DNA of 64,000 bases. Source: Magnolia sinica (Eukaryota > Streptophyta > Magnoliopsida > Magnoliales > Magnoliaceae). A model generated the notes under the pieces. That model ran no database searches. It saw only the letters and a list, made by a program, of their open reading frames with translations, and was not told the DNA's origin. The stretch covers positions 30,300,501-30,364,500 of the forward strand of contig NC_080577.1 in NCBI RefSeq assembly GCF_029962835.1. The letters run 5' to 3'. The position numbers and the translations under genes were made by a program. Positions 10,402-20,457 of the stretch are shown here, piece by piece. Positions within the stretch are counted from its first letter, which is position 1; each line of letters starts with the position of its first letter.

Positions 10402-12548
10402 TGCTCACTCCCCAAGTATAGGGTTGTGATGCAGTAAAAACTCGGTGAGACCGAGGTCGAATCCCAAGGGACTGAAACCTGTACGTAATCTGAAACTCAC
10501 TATAACTAGAACTAGATTAAGATGAAATCTAAATCGAATGATTTTGAGGAATAATGGTGAAATATTAGTGTAAAACTTAAGAAATTTAGAGGTAGGAAAC
10601 TAGGGATTCAGAGGATCCACTTGTAGAGATCAAGGAGATTTTATGCCTGTTTTAAGAACTCAACTGGACTTAAAGTCTCATCTTCATCCAGTTGAAGGGT
10701 GTAACCATGAAAATCAACTGAACTTCCTTTGATATAGTTTTCAAGAGATGAAAGGTATATGAATTAGAATGGATTCCATCACCAAACCATGCCCAGGAGA
10801 CAAAGTAAACAACAGAATTAAACTAATTAAAAACCAATCAACATGATATGAAGGTTAAGAAGGGTACCATCATCCAACCATGCCTAGGAGACGATGGTGA
10901 ACAATAAGGCTTCCCGACGTCATAAACATAAAAAGGAAAAGGAACACGCTCAAAGCCATTGCAGACCCATTGTAATTTCAGTCACAACAGACCATTAAAG
11001 ATTAAAAACATTCCCTCAATAATCAAACTAAAATCAAATTCAATTCATAAATTTAAATTAAATTAAAAGCATAAAATAGAGTCTCCCATCTCGCTACAAG
11101 CTTCACCTCTTAGCCCTAGCTAAGAGGTTTAACCAACCATAGTTTTGATTAACTAAAAACTCTTAGGAAAGAAAAACTTGAAAAGAAAAGAATTAAGGAG
11201 ATGACCAGCCACGATCCTTATCTCTCTCTGCTTCACGTGTCCACCTTGCCTCCAAGCCGAAGTTTTTTTGTCTCTCTTTCTCTCTCCCTTTTATAGGCTG
11301 ATAGAGGTGGTGGAGAATGATGCAGTGGAGTCGGTGCGTCTGTGCGTAAGACCTCTCGCAACAAGGACTTGCGTATCTCTGTTCAGTGCAGCGAAAAAGA
11401 AAAACGCAAAAGCATCTGTGTTTGGTCTGAATTTGATCTGCTGACTATCCAAATCTTTCAAAACTGGCTTCTTGGATGGGATCAGGACCTCCTTTTTACA
11501 CTTTTGGATGGTCCAGATTGGTCGAATGGGCCATTCTGGTGGGCGATAACGTCATATTGGTCTGGTTTTCACGGACGCACAGCCTGCGCAGAAAAGTTAT
11601 GCTGTGATGATTGGTGGGCCCCTGTTCAGCGTCGGTGAGAAAATCCACTCCATCCATTAGCTTCTTGGAGAGATTTCGGGTGGGAATGAATGGTTTTGGA
11701 GTGATTTTGATATGGCCCACCTACTTGATCTTATGTCCATCTGATCTGTGTTTGAAAGGTTAGGAACCCATCATCGCTATTTCTTAGAATTGTGTCACCT
11801 AGGTGGTGATAAGAGGATCAGTGGGATTCCAATGGACGGTCCGGATCGGACCATCGATGCACGGTGGTGGCCCACAAAAATCCAACTACGGCTCTGTTTC
11901 ACGCCACAGGAAACATAGTTTCCTATTTGGAGAAGAGACTCGGTCAAACTGAGTTTTGACCGGACTCCCAGTCCGGTGTACCTCTCGTGCACATGTACCC
12001 TATGTACATGCAATGTACACGTGGGGCCCATAGTGATGTTCGAGAGAAATTCACTCCGACCATCTATTTTGCTACCTCATTTAAGGAGTTGAAACCAAAA
12101 TTGAAGTGTATTCAGATATCAGGTGGGCCCTAAATCAGAGTTTTATGGGATAATCTGTCCGTTAGGCCACTTCTACAAGTATCCAATGGCTGAAATTTTA
12201 TGTGTACGGTAATCTATGGTCCTCAGTCCATGTATGAAGTTTCGAATCGATCAGATGGTGGGAACATTGTGATCTTGCATTCTGGACGTTTTTCAGGCCT
12301 GTTTGAAGTGAGTGGCTGGAATTTCTCTGATCTCTGGCTTGTAAATCCTCAATCTTGGTCCCATGGAGTCCCATCCAATGCCTTGGTGATGTCAGAGTGT
12401 CAAATCCATACCTTTAGCATCCTTTTCAATCCATGCTCGTCAATTCTCCTTGCATCACAAACACGATTAAAATAGCCCATTAAAACAGTATCACGTTCAT
12501 AATTCAGGTAATAACTAGGGTCTAATATGCAATATTTGACCCTCAACA
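10402..12548 (-). repeat. E1 5' LTR
   Basis: 2147 bp, collinear with the 3' LTR at 620-2759, with TG...CA ends (minus strand TGTTGAGGG at 12548). A TATA box lies near 11287-11296 and the conserved hairpin at 11106-11127. The U3 MITE-like arm lies near 12020-12130. It should drive E1 transcription leftward. Confidence 0.9.
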
Positions 12549-12960
12549 CAAGGTTTTCAACCAAAAATAGTAAGTGTCCTATTTGGCTTCACTAAACCGT
12601 TCTCCTAATTATTCTAAGCTCTTTTCACGTTGGGCGTAACTCCTAAAGCCCGATGGATGAAGAGTTATAATCAAACTAAAACTTACTATTTATAGTAAAA
12701 ACGAAATTAAAATAGGAAAACGACCGTCGATCAAGGGGTTTTTTGCAATTTCGGGCTGCGTAACCCGGCGTAGCTGGGTTGGTTGGTTGGCTAAAGTAGA
12801 TCGTTCTACCCCAAAATCATATATTTTACGTCAGATAACTGATTCCGGATTGCGAGATATGCTCGATCTAAGGTCCAATGGTCCGGATCACTTCTGTCGT
12901 CAATCGGGCCTTTTCTGATCCATCTTGGCCATGAAACTGTCCACGACTCGTTCTACATCA
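12549..12960 (-). repeat. E2 3' LTR, U3 part, with right copy of the CAAGG duplication
   Basis: The first five bases (12549-12553) are the second CAAGG. The remainder matches 23979-24386 of the 5' LTR up to the shared border CTACATCA, after which the two loci diverge. A 16-bp TATA-bearing palindrome (TTACTATTTATAGTAA) sits at 12683-12698. The end of the integrase frame extends into this LTR. Confidence 0.88.
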
Positions 12961-13142
12961 GTCCCCTCCACTTCAAAAGAACTCGTCCTCGAGTTCTCAT
13001 CCTGTGCTGGTTCATGATACTCGGTCAGGTCCGCAACGTTGAAAGTCCGTGAGATTGCCATGTCATCTGGAAGATCAACAACATAAGCGTTGTCATTGAT
13101 CTTTCGGATGATTGGTACCGGTCCAATCTTTTTATTCTTCAA
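12900..13142 (-). pseudogene. E2 integrase C-terminus running into the 3' LTR
   Basis: The frame ends with [28 protein letters not shown] and a 20-residue tail. The last 20 codons (12960-12901) are LTR sequence. An integrase tail reading into the 3' LTR, in place of a classical chromodomain, is a known trait of CRM-lineage chromoviruses. The lineage call is inferred from this and from the core wording. The 19 nt beyond 12960 (minus strand GAAGTGGAGGGGAC) double as the polypurine tract. Confidence 0.72.
12961..12979 (-). promoter_or_regulatory. E2 polypurine tract
   Basis: The minus strand reads GAAGTGGAGGGGAC immediately before the LTR start TGATGTAG. That is the expected position and composition for the plus-strand primer. 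It overlaps the integrase frame. Confidence 0.65.
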
Positions 13143-14261
13143 CTTGTTGTACGTTCCAGTCGAAAATCATTCTTTGCGCAGATAGATCATTACTTGGTCG
13201 CCCACCTTGAACACTTTTTATCGCCGATACTTGTCCGCTTGCTCCTTGTACTTTTCGTTCAAGGCATGTAGCTTGGTTTGTACCTCCGCATGAATACTCA
13301 TGATCTTGTCAGCCATATGTTCCGCTGCAATGCTCATGCCTGGGAGCTTGGACAGAGGGACCAAGTCTAGTGTGTGGCGAGGTACTCGTCCATAAATAAC
13401 CTAGAATGGGGATTTCCCTGACGAGCGGTTCACCATGTTATTAAATGCAAACTCCGCTTGAGACAAGGCTAAATCCCACTGCTTCGATTTTTCTCCTGAA
13501 ATACATCGAAGGAGGTTTCCTAACGTGCGATTCACAACCTTAGTTTGATCGTCAGTCTGTGGGTGGTAGGCGCTGCTGAACTGAAGTCGTGTATTGAATC
13601 GAGTCCACAAAGTCTGCCAAAAGTGGCTTATGAACTTCGTGTCACGGTCAGAAGTAATAGTCTTGGGAACCCCGTGTAGCCACACAATTTCTCTGAAGAA
13701 TAGATTCGTCACGTGTGTTGCATCGAGAGTCTTCTTGCATGGAATAAAGTGCGCCATCTTGGAGAAACGATCTACTACCACGAACACCGAATCCATGTCG
13801 TGTTGTGTTCGTGGGAGACCAAGCACGAAGTTCATAGATAAATCCTCCCAAGGGCCATTAGGCACGGGTAACGGAGTGTAAAGGCCCGTATTATGAGATT
13901 GCCCCTTAGAGGTCTAACAAATATAACAACGTTGGACTGCCTTTCCTACATCACGTATCAATTGCGGCCAATAATACCGTTCTTCCACAAGAGCTCGCGT
14001 CTTGTCTCTCCAAAGTGCCCACTGAGGCCATCTCCATGTAGCTCTTGGATTATCTGTTCCCTTAGCGAACTGTTTGGGATGCATAGTCGATTTTCCTTAA
14101 AAAGGAACCCGTCTTGCATATGTAAGTCGCTGGGGTGACTTTCTTGGCATCTAACCCATGCATCCTTGAAGTTGTCGTCATCGGCATATATGTCTTTGAG
14201 GCGCTCGAACCCGACAACCCCATTGCTCATAGTGACTAACAAAGTTGTACGGCGACTCAAT
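13143..14261 (-). pseudogene. E2 integrase core, catalytic glutamate lost
   Basis: From the minus-strand 5' side: the zinc-binding region with [13 protein letters not shown] near 14030-13990 (a frameshift follows), then the core in the open piece 13865-13401. The two aspartates are present ([25 protein letters not shown]). In the third motif, relatives read HPQTDGQTEVVNR; here it is [13 protein letters not shown], so the catalytic Glu is Lys (codon at 13539-13541). Stops near 13400 and 13170 break the C-terminal part. The enzyme is therefore dead in this copy. Confidence 0.82.
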
Positions 14262-14686
14262 GCATCAGCTACTTTGTTCTGTTACCCTGACTTATGTTTT
14301 AGTACGAACGTGAATTCCTGCAAAAATGAGATCCATCTAGCATACACATGATTAATGTTAGCTTGACTATTAATGAATTTGAGAGCTTGATGGTCCGTGT
14401 AAAGTATGAATTCCTTTTGAATCAAATAATGTCACCATTGCCACAGTGCCTGGACCACCGCGTATAACTCAATCTCATATGTAGACCACTTCTTACGGGC
14501 ATCGCTAAGTTTCTCGCTGTAGAAGGCTATCGGCCTACCTTCTTGAGACAAAACTCCCCCAATTCTGACATATGAGGTATCACATTCGACTTCAAACAGT
14601 TTGTCGAAGTTGGGAAGTATAAGAACCAGGGTCGTGGATAATCTGTGCTTGATTTCGGCAAAGCTCCTGTCGGCATTGTCAGTCCA
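14262..14686 (-). pseudogene. E2 RNase H domain with stops
   Basis: Conceptual reading gives VECDTSYVRIGGVLSQEGRP, YEIELYAVVQALWQW, ILYTDHQALKFINSQ and, after a stop, NKVADALSRR. These are the RNase H acidic motifs of chromoviruses. In-frame stops fall after LWQW (about 14430) and after KSG (about 14282). Confidence 0.78.
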
Positions 14687-15690
14687 CTAAAACTGCCCTT
14701 CCTTCATGCAATCTGTGATTGGTGACATAATGGTACTGAAATTTTTCACAAACCGACGATAGAATGTCGTCAGTCCATGAAAACTTTGCACTTCGTGAAT
14801 ATTTGTAGGAACCGGCCATTCTCTGATTGCCTTCACCTTTTTCTCATCCATCCGAATGCCCATGGATGTAACGACAAAATCCAGGAACAATAGGCTATCA
14901 GTCATGAAGCTGCACTTTTTTAAATTGAGGTACAATTTATTTTTAGTCAGCACTTGAAGGACCTTCTTGAGGTATTCCATATGGGTGGTTTCGTCTTGAC
15001 TGTATATCAAAATATCATCAAAGTAAACCACAACAAACCGTCCAATGAAAAGTTTCAGAACTTGGTTCATCAATCTCATAAATGTGCTAGGCGCATTCGA
15101 AAGACCGAAGGGCATGACCATCCATTCGTATAATCCTTCTTTGGTCTTAAAGGCCGTTTTCTACTTATCACCCGACCGTATTCGAATCTGATGGTAGCCG
15201 CTCCTTAGGTCCAATTTAGAGAATATTTTTGCACCCTCTAACATGTCCAGTATATCGTCCAACCGTAGTATAGGAAACCTGTATTTTATAGTGATTTTGT
15301 TGATGGCTCGGCTGTCGACACACATGCGCCAACTCCCATCTTTCTTTGGAGTTAATAGAGATGGTACAACACATGGACTCAAGCTCTCTCGAATAAGACC
15401 CTTATGGATCAACTCCTCTACTTGTCCCTGCAGAATCCCGCACTCATTCGGACTCATTCGATAATGAGGACGATTAGGTAAACTGGACCCAGGGACAAAG
15501 TCGATATGGTGTTGGATATCCCGCATGGGGGGTAACCTATCGAGAAGGTCATCGGGCCAGATTTCTTTGAATTCATGTAGCAGGGGCCTTAGTCTTTCAA
15601 GGATGTTGGTAGGCTCGAGTTCTTCCCCTTTTACAATTAATGCATAAGTCTGTCCTGTTTCCTTGGATTCTTCCACGAAGTCCCGTATGG
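14687..15690 (-). pseudogene. E2 reverse transcriptase, one nonsense codon
   Basis: Two frame pieces, 15676-15161 and 15121-14687, give a nearly complete reverse transcriptase: [47 protein letters not shown] and the active site [11 protein letters not shown] near 15010-15035. They are separated by a single TAG at about 15160 where relatives have Trp (DEWKTAFKT), an apparent TGG-to-TAG change. The rest of the fold, including [15 protein letters not shown], is intact. Confidence 0.85.
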
Positions 15691-16120
15691 TTAAGAGAAA
15701 AGGCCCTCCACTTTAGAAGTTTCAGGTGGTCCCTTTGGATCCATAGGAGCCAATATAGTCTTCTGGCCGTCCTTAATGAAGATATATATATTATCTCGCT
15801 CTTTATGAGTGGCGTCACGGTCAGATTGCCAGGGCTGACCGAGTAGTATGTGACATGCTTTCATGTCAACCACATCACATACTACTTTATCCTTATAATG
15901 TTTACCAATTGAAAAGGATATGGTGCACCGTTCAATTACCTTTGTTTCACCGACCTTCTTGATCCAACCGATTGTATATGGAGAGGATGACGCTCCGTTT
16001 TCAATTACAATTTTTTCACCATGACCTTGGAGATGATGTTCTCGTTGCCCCCATGTCAATGATCACGTCACAAACCTTTCGATTCACCGTACACCTAGTG
16101 TGGAAGATGTTATGCCGTTG
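15691..16120 (-). pseudogene. E2 protease region, frameshifted
   Basis: The open piece 16059-15691 carries the post-active-site half (YTIGWIKKVGETKVIERC, CDVVDMKACHILLGQPWQ). The active-site segment lies just upstream in another frame and reads CDVIIDMGAT, so Asp is kept but the Ser/Thr-Gly signature is DMG. A frameshift near 16045-16020 joins the two. Confidence 0.72.
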
Positions 16121-17438
16121 TGGATGCACTTCTTTATTGGCGCATATAATAGTCGCCTCACGACGAGCGACTCACCGTGATCTTGCTAAATCCAACCTGA
16201 ATCATCTGCCTCGTCCTCGGTAGTATACTCCTATTCTTCAATATCTGGATCTTCATAAGCGTTATCAGCACTACCATCATTGATGGCGAAGTTTGCCACT
16301 TTTCACTGGGGACATGTATTTGATAGGTGACCCGATTGGCCACAACGATAGCAATTATCGAGCCTTGGACGAGCATAGGGGTTCGGGATTCTACTTGGAC
16401 CAACAGCAGTCGATACGCCCCTTTGGGGTCTAGCTTGCCCGCTTCCCTGATCTCGGTTCTCAAACGTAGGAGGTTGAGTGCGTGCTCTTACGGGCTCCTT
16501 CCCCTTAGGCTGTGTAGTTTCCTGGGGAAGACCTGTCATAGGGATCCTTGCAGTAGAATAAGTCCGTGTATTAGGACGTTCAAGTTGCGCTTCTGCCCGA
16601 GTAGTCAACTTGATCGCATCATTCATCGTCCAGACGGACTGCATCTGGACCCGATCCTGGATAGTTATACGCAATCCACTGTTGAATTGGGCGACTTGCT
16701 GCGATTCAGTCTCGACCAAATTGTTACGCGCCGCCAGGCGGTAAAATTCTTCTACGTATTCTCTCACTGACTGACTACCCTGTCGACAATTTTGGTATTG
16801 TTGGAATAATACCTGATCGTAATCGCTAGGGAGGAATCGAGCACGTAGTAGCTGCTTCATCCGCTGTCAAGTGTGGATTGGTGCTTTCGTCTGCCTGGTT
16901 CGCGCGAGTTGCAGTTGTTCCCACCAAGCTGAAGCTCCTCCTTTTAACTTATAGGCTGCAAGTTTGACCTCTTTACTTCAGGGATGTCCATATAGTCAAA
17001 AAATCGCTCAACTTCAGAAAGCCAATCGAGGAAATCCTCAATGTGTAGTTAGTCATTGAAGTTAGGAATATCAACCCTCATTTTGAATTCTCGATCCGTT
17101 CGATTTACTCGATCGCCGCCATGTCTGGGGTGTTGGAAGATTATGTCGTCGATTTCTTCCTCACTGGAGCCCCCTTCCTCAGGAATGACCCTTGGATGCA
17201 CTGCTGGTACTATCCTGTGATCAGAGTGATTAATTGGGGGTGAAGGATTGCCACCAGGAACACGGAGTTACCTTAGGTTTTCCGCCAAGAGATCCGCTAT
17301 GCGGTCGATGAAAGCCTGCAGCCCTTGCATGGCTTGTTGATTCTCTCGTTGCGCTACTTCGAAAACTGCTGCCGTTAAAGGTAAATTTCCTGGAGCACTG
17401 CCCATGGGATTGTTGCCCGACCCGTCTTTAGAAGCCAT
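16121..17438 (-). pseudogene. E2 gag
   Basis: Starts at the ATG at 17438 (MASKDGSGNNPMG), 12 bases inside the E3 insertion point. The N-terminal part reads through QRENQQAMQGLQAFIDRIA, then a TAA near 17270. The capsid-like block contains MRVDIPNFND and [19 protein letters not shown], again with a stop. The clean piece 16860-16303 holds LFQQYQNCRQGSQSVREYV and a zinc knuckle CYRCGQSGHLSNTC (CX2CX4HX4C, about 16355-16314). Wording is that of chromovirus Gag. Confidence 0.8.
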
Positions 17439-17445
17439 CAATTTG

Positions 17446-17450
17446 AGGAG
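17446..17450. repeat. Target site duplication AGGAG of element E3, left copy
   Basis: AGGAG directly precedes the E3 terminus TGTTGAGGG and recurs at 23631-23635 after the other terminus. Deleting 17451-23635 rejoins the E2 primer site to the E2 gag start. Confidence 0.9.
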
Positions 17451-19690
17451 TGTTGAGGGTCAAATATTGCATATCAGACCCAGTTGTTACCTGGATTTAC
17501 AAACATAGTATTGTTTAAACGGTCTGATTTAATCATGTTTGTGATGTAGGGTGTATTCACGAGCTTGGACTGGAAAAGGGTACTAAAAGCCTGGATTTAA
17601 CGCTCTGATGACACCCAAGGCAAGGGACGGACTCCAGGAGACGAAGATCGATGGAGTTATGCATCAAGGGTCCGAGGAAAGCAGGCCATTCACGTTAAAG
17701 AGGCCCGAAATTGGTGAAAAATGCAAGATCACATAGTTCTTGCCATCTGATTGGTTCAAAACTTCATACATGGCCTGAGGGCCATAAATTAACCGTACAT
17801 ATCAAATTTCAGCCCTCGGATCACTATGGAAGTACCCCAACTGACAGATCAGCCCATAAACCGCTGATTCTAGGCCCACCTGATATCTGGAACTGCCTTA
17901 ACTTTTGTCTCGACGGTTTAAATAAGATGGGAAAATGAATGGATGGATCAGATTGTTGAAACACATCACTGTGGGGCCCGTATGTGATGTGTGTGTGCAC
18001 AGCACACATAGACCCGAGCCGCACCGAAGCGCTGACCCGCGTCTCCTTCCCAAACACAGCAGCAGCCGTTTCGCGCTGCGTAACGGACGACGCTGGCCGT
18101 TTTGCGGATGCCAGTGGGCCCCACACATTGTCCTAGTGAATGATCCAAGTCGTCCATCTTGTAGAGGGCCATGATTTCTTCAAACCCATGCTAAACTTTT
18201 AGACCCATGCAAGCACACGTGCACGATACAGAGGCCATAAGTGGACTGCCCTGCAACGTTCAAATTGATGTTTGAGTGATTTCTTCTCTAATTCCGCGTC
18301 AATGGACGTTCAAAACTACCCATTCTTGATCGAAATTTCGTCCTGAATCCAATGGACGGGGTGGATTTCTTCAAAAACACCTCTATGGGGCCCACCGAAC
18401 ACGTCAGCGCCTCTGCGTACGCCTTACGCGCGTCCGGGAAATCCGGAGATTCGGAGGAGTTGTGGGCCACGATCATCAATCTTCTCGATGATCTGAACCG
18501 TCTAAATGATAGAGAGGGAAGATGCATCCACTTCCACGCTGGCAGAATTGATCAGAAAATGAACAGCGGGCCGCATGAAGTCTTTGATTACTGGCTGCGT
18601 AAGCTGACCCGCGCCTCTTCTGCCGATTCCTTGCTGTGAAAGGACTCTTCTGCACGCACCGACTCCAGCCGGGACTCCCTTCCACCGGCCTTCTGGCTAT
18701 TAAAGAAAGAAAGGGATGAGAAACCAAGGGCGTTCAAGATCAGAAAAACGGACGTGAACAAGGACTCGATTTTGGGAAGGCTTGAACGTGGCTGGTAACG
18801 AGGCTTGGTTAGAGAGAAACCGTGGCTGCTGCACGTCAGGGAGAGGAGATCAGTGGCTGAAATAGGGAGAGTTGGAGGCAACGGAGGAGTTCTTGTTTTG
18901 AACGATTGAAGAAAGGCTGAAAGTGGAGTGGGTTTTCTCTTCTTCCTTCTCGTTCTTTTCTTTCCCTTTTTTTTCTTTTGATTAGTTATTTATTTTAGCC
19001 CATTCATGTGTGGCTAAACCCTTTAGCTAGGGCTAAGGGGTGAAGCTTGTGGCGTGATGGGAGATTCTACTTTGTGCCTTTAAATTTCATAAACTGAACT
19101 TGATTTAGTGTTGATTATAAGGAATATTTTTTAGTCTTTAATGGTCTGTTGTGACTGAAATTACAATGGGTTTGCAATGGCTCTGAGTATTTCTTTCCCC
19201 TTTTTATTTTTATGAAGTCAGGAAGCCCTGTTGTTCACCATCGTCTCCTTGGCATGGTTGGATGATCGCACCCTTCCTAACTTTCATGTACTTTTGATTG
19301 GTTGGTAATTAGTTTAATCCTATTATTTGCTTTGTCTCCTGGGCATGGTTAGATGATGGAATCCATTCAAATTCATATACCTTTCATCTCTTGAAAACCA
19401 GATCAAGTAAGTTCAGTTTGATTTCCATGATTCCTGGTGTAGGCAAAAGATCTCCCTGATCCCTACAAGTGGATCCTCTGAATCCCTAGTTTCCCTTCCT
19501 CTGAATTCCTTAAGTTTTAGATAATTATTTCATAATTATTCCTTAACATTCTATTTGGTTAGATCACATCTTAGTCTAGTTCTAGTTCTACTTGGTTTCA
19601 GATAACGTACAGGTATCAGTCCCTGTGGATTCGACCTCGGTCTTACCGAGTTTATTACTACATCATAACCCTATACTTGGGGAGTGAACA
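17451..19690 (+). repeat. E3 5' LTR
   Basis: 2240 bp from TGTTGAGGG to GAGTGAACA, same family as the E1 LTRs and the solo LTR at 42494. It has the hairpin at 19019-19040 (one wobble pair), twin U5 repeats at 19243-19266 and 19334-19357, and the U3 MITE-like arm at about 17872-17985. It should drive transcription rightward. Confidence 0.9.
19243..19357 (+). repeat. Twin 24-nt direct repeats in E3 U5
   Basis: GTCTCC(T/C)TGGCATGGTTGGATGAT at 19243 and GTCTCCTGGGCATGGTTAGATGAT at 19334 lie 91 bp apart. The solo LTR has the same pair at 44444 and 44535, also 91 bp apart, and E1 has both in reverse orientation. Function is unknown. Confidence 0.6.
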
Positions 19691-19696
19691 AGTTTT

Positions 19697-19714
19697 TAGC
19701 GCCGTTGCCGGGGA
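19697..19714 (+). promoter_or_regulatory. E3 primer binding site (tRNA-Asp type)
   Basis: TAGCGCCGTTGCCGGGGA, six bases after the LTR end, matches the Athila-type TGGCGCCGTTGCCGGGGA except for the second base. Confidence 0.78.
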
Positions 19715-20457
19715 CTGACGGTTACGATTCTTTGAAATTAATTAGTTTTAGAATTGGGTTAGGATTAGGATTTTACTAACTTTAGGTTAAAGGTTTTTAT
19801 TTTATTTTATTTTTAGGAACTATTATTTTATTTTTAGAACCTAACCTATTTTCCTGATTTTGTAGGATCCTTACATAAGTTCTAAATTGGTAATTCCTTC
19901 CTAATCTCTCTACTTTTTCTACCTTTTAGAATTAGGGTTTAAATTTTGAAATTTTTAATTCTAATATTTTTTTCTATTTTTAGGAAGCAGTTTATTTTTA
20001 GAAACTAGGGTAGTTATTTCCCTTTCTAGAAAAATCCTCTAATTTTCGAAACTTTTCTCTTTTGTTTTTCACTTTCTATTTTTAAATCTTTTTAAATCTA
20101 ATTTGTTTCCTCATTTATTTTTAGGATTTTTGTTTAGAAACTAACCTTCCTATTTTGTAGGCCTTTAAGATAGAAATTTCTAATTTGGTAAGCTCTTTCC
20201 CTACTTCCTATCTTTCAGTCTCTTTTAATAATCTACTTTCTAGTTTAGATCTTTCCTAATTTATTTTAGAAATCTCCACTTTCTTTTAAGAATTCCTTCT
20301 TTTAGAAATTAATTTACTGTTATTTTTCTTTTTAGAATCTAACTTATTTTTGTTTTATTTTGCAGGTTTTTAACTTAGGACTTCAATTTGGTAATTTCTT
20401 TCCAACTCTCTCTTTCTTTCTAGATTTTCTTTTCCTTTCTTAGGATTAGGTTTTTAA
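19715..20457 (+). other. E3 5' leader with three exon-like cassettes
   Basis: T-rich, no frame. Three cassettes of 24, 27 and 25 nt (19866-19889, 20161-20187, 20366-20390) each start after TTTTGTAG or TTTTGCAG and end in (A)TTG before GTAA. The intervening stretches are 271 and 176 nt and rich in T. These are also diverged tandem duplications, so the splice-like borders could be incidental. Confidence 0.5.

Larger units (their letters stand above)
620..12548 (-). mobile_element. E1: Athila-like Ty3/gypsy retrotransposon
   Basis: An 11.9-kb element on the minus strand with two LTRs of about 2.14 kb, a tRNA-Asp-like primer site, a long T-rich leader (as read on the minus strand), gag, protease, reverse transcriptase, RNase H and integrase in the Ty3/gypsy order, and a 1.5-kb 3' noncoding region ending in a polypurine tract. 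Athila affiliation rests on the gag wording (FPFSLKEKAKTWLHSLRP-type), the RT block with FMDDFSVFG, and the primer site. There is no recognisable env-like frame between integrase and the 3' LTR. Stops and frameshifts interrupt gag, protease, RNase H and integrase, so it is a dead copy. The two LTRs differ at a few percent of sites by eye. Confidence 0.9.
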
